Of a stretch of DNA of 35,600 nt, positions 34,487-35,600 are shown in pieces (the stretch's first letter is position 1; every line of letters begins with the position of its first letter). The position numbers were made by a program, and so were the translations under genes. The DNA is from Candidatus Dojkabacteria bacterium (lineage in GTDB: Bacteria; Patescibacteriota; Dojkabacteria; SC72). The stretch is from positions 1-35,600 of the forward strand of contig DUTP01000002.1 of NCBI GenBank assembly GCA_012842045.1. Reading direction: 5' to 3'. The notes below the pieces were generated by a model. It saw only the letters and a list, made by a program, of their open reading frames with translations. It ran no database searches and was not told where the DNA came from.

Positions 34487-34513
34487 TTTTCCGTACATGA
34501 ATGTATTTTAGTG

Positions 34514-34519
34514 TATAAT
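34514..34519 (+). promoter_or_regulatory. -10 box for the HD-domain gene
   Basis: GTGTATAAT lies 28 bases before the ATG at 34548; the predicted leader is about 22 bases and AT-rich. Confidence 0.4.
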
Positions 34520-34547
34520 TTTTAAATAATTTTTCTTTACAAAAATA

Positions 34548-35129
34548 ATGATAAACAGAGATAGAGTAGTGGAGTTAATGGATAAATATATTTCTACACC
34601 TTGGCTTAAGATGCATATGAGGGAGAGTGAGCAGATTATGAGGGCTTTAGCTAAACATTTTAAAGAAGATGAAGAATTATGGGGATTAACAGGTCTTTTA
34701 CATGATATTGACTATGACTATGTGGATAAAGATCCAGAGAGACATGTTGTTGAGTTTGACAAAATATTAGAGATGGAAGGATTAGTTAGAGGTGAGGATA
34801 TTCCGGAAGATATGTATCATGCTATTAAAGCACACTATGAAGATAATCCTAAGGTTGAACAGAAGAGAGAGAGTAGGTTGGATTATGCACTTTCTGCATC
34901 TGAGAACTTGTCTGGTTTTCTAGTAGCATGTGCATTGGTACAGCCTAACAAGAAGATATCAGAGGTTACTACTGAGAGTGTTTTGAAGAAGTTAAAGAAA
35001 AAAGATTTTGCGAAGGCTGTTAGAAGAGACTTAATATATGATATTGAGAAGGTAGGTATATCGTTAGAAGAGTTTATAGAGATAGCTGTTGACTCTCTAA
35101 ATGAGATTAGTGATGAAATTGGTTTGTAA
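34548..35129 (+). CDS. HD-domain hydrolase
   Basis: 193 residues, cytoplasmic. H23 in LKMHMRESEQIMRALAKHF, the LLHDIDYDYVD doublet (H52, D53) and KAHYEDNP form the expected H...HD...H/D metal site of small HD phosphohydrolases (the family often called 'HDIG-like' or COG2316). Substrate unknown; nucleotides or signalling molecules are usual. The C-terminal half is helical (LKKLKKKDFAKAVRRDLI). Not an RNase Y relative, as KH and coiled-coil parts are missing. Confidence 0.82.
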   Translation: MINRDRVVELMDKYISTPWLKMHMRESEQIMRALAKHFKEDEELWGLTGLLHDIDYDYVDKDPERHVVEFDKILEMEGLVRGEDIPEDMYHAIKAHYEDNPKVEQKRESRLDYALSASENLSGFLVACALVQPNKKISEVTTESVLKKLKKKDFAKAVRRDLIYDIEKVGISLEEFIEIAVDSLNEISDEIGL

Positions 35130-35161
35130 TTGTAAACCTTTAGAAAAATCTTAAATTGCTT

Positions 35162-35167
35162 TATAAT
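35162..35167 (+). promoter_or_regulatory. -10 box for cysS
   Basis: TATAAT 16 bases before the cysS ATG, predicted leader about 10 bases, no Shine-Dalgarno. Confidence 0.4.
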
Positions 35168-35183
35168 TCAATAAAATAAATAT

Positions 35184-35600
35184 ATGAAGAAGGAAAAGCC
35201 AATTTCAATCAAAATATATAATACACCGAGTAAGCAGAAAGTTGCTTTTGATCCCTATAAAGATGAGGAAGTATGTATGTATAGTTGTGGCCCTACAGTT
35301 TACAATACTGTACATATAGGAAATCTAAGGTCTCTTCTAAATTTTGATGTTGTAGGCAGAGCTCTTAGGTATATGGGGTACAACTTAAAAAGAGTTGTAA
35401 ATTTCACCGATGTAGGTCATATGTCTAGTGATGCTGATTTTGGGGAAGACAAGATTGAAAGACAGGCTAAAAAAGAAAATGTAGCAGCTATGGAAATTGC
35501 TAATAAATATATTTCTCGTGTTCTTGAAAGTTTTAGGAAAGTAAATATTTTAAATCCAGATGGTTCTTCCATAGAAGAAAATATAGATGTTGAGAATATG
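35184..35600 (+). CDS. cysS: Cysteinyl-tRNA synthetase, N-terminal part
   Basis: Absent from the ORF track because it runs off the window. 139 residues are open to the last base. IYNTPSKQKVAFDPYKDEEV is followed by YSCGPTVYNTVHIGNLRS, holding the zinc-binding Cys and the class I HIGH motif as HIGN, then FDVVGRALRYMGYNLKRVVNFTDVGH, all diagnostic of CysRS. The rest, about 300 residues or more, lies beyond the window. Confidence 0.95.
   Translation, partial: MKKEKPISIKIYNTPSKQKVAFDPYKDEEVCMYSCGPTVYNTVHIGNLRSLLNFDVVGRALRYMGYNLKRVVNFTDVGHMSSDADFGEDKIERQAKKENVAAMEIANKYISRVLESFRKVNILNPDGSSIEENIDVENM

Noticed and set aside
34257-34487. 76-aa minus-strand ORF (MVGVTRLERATSCTPYK...)
   Set aside because: It is the antisense translation of tRNA-Pro, a common false annotation; the tRNA cloverleaf is unambiguous.

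Overview
This window is a dense, AT-rich stretch of bacterial chromosome with about 39 protein genes, two tRNA genes, short gaps and many 1-20 bp overlaps. The gene content fits a small-genome bacterium of the Candidate Phyla Radiation (Patescibacteria), perhaps Dojkabacteria/WS6-like or Microgenomates-like. Reasons: short divergent versions of universal genes, many envelope proteins with a single N-terminal membrane anchor (CAP, GerMN, YkuD, DUF3048), a LemA/TPM/PH-domain cluster, few Shine-Dalgarno sites, and almost no TGA stop codons. The phylum is inferred from gene style, not from a marker phylogeny. Nothing resembling phage, an IS element or CRISPR was seen.

Layout. 1-2.2 kb: queuosine tRNA modification (queA 3' end, tgt) with a JAMM-like metalloprotease candidate between them. 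2.4-4.6 kb: RNase Y (rny), a strong terminator, then HU. 4.7-7.6 kb: secreted CAP-domain protein, polytopic membrane protein, UMP-kinase-like protein. 7.6-9.0 kb: greA (minus strand), tRNA-Glu(CTC), S51 peptidase. 9.1-11.6 kb: PH-domain protein, LemA, TPM protein and an AAG-type DNA glycosylase. 11.7-14.8 kb: the most accessory-looking part, with a transglutaminase-like protein, a small antisense ORF, an 'HGS' protein, a CPBP protease and a methyltransferase running into trmD. 15.4-20.6 kb: GreA paralogue, glyS, L,D-transpeptidase, lysS, gluzincin peptidase. 20.7-25.7 kb: two ABC-2 permeases, an ABC exporter, a DHH phosphoesterase. 25.8-28.7 kb: GerMN protein, serS, thpR. 28.7-33.2 kb: a minus-strand operon of DUF3048, a wHTH-nucleotidyltransferase protein, SecD-like, SecF-like and miaA. 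33.3-35.6 kb: anchored protein, tRNA-Pro(GGG), HD protein, cysS 5' end.

Themes. Translation dominates (four aminoacyl-tRNA synthetases, QueA/Tgt/TrmD/MiaA, two tRNAs), followed by envelope and peptidoglycan functions. The most notable observations are: (i) recurrent extended -10 boxes placed so that transcription would start at or beside the ATG, implying leaderless mRNAs; (ii) a SecD/SecF-like pair that lacks the conserved transmembrane Asp motif and, in SecF, the periplasmic domain; (iii) substitutions at named active-site positions in TrmD (D169E) and AAG (intercalating Tyr to His); (iv) a JAMM-like protein inside a queuosine operon; and (v) near-absence of TGA as a stop codon. All functional calls come from reading motifs by eye; no searches were run.
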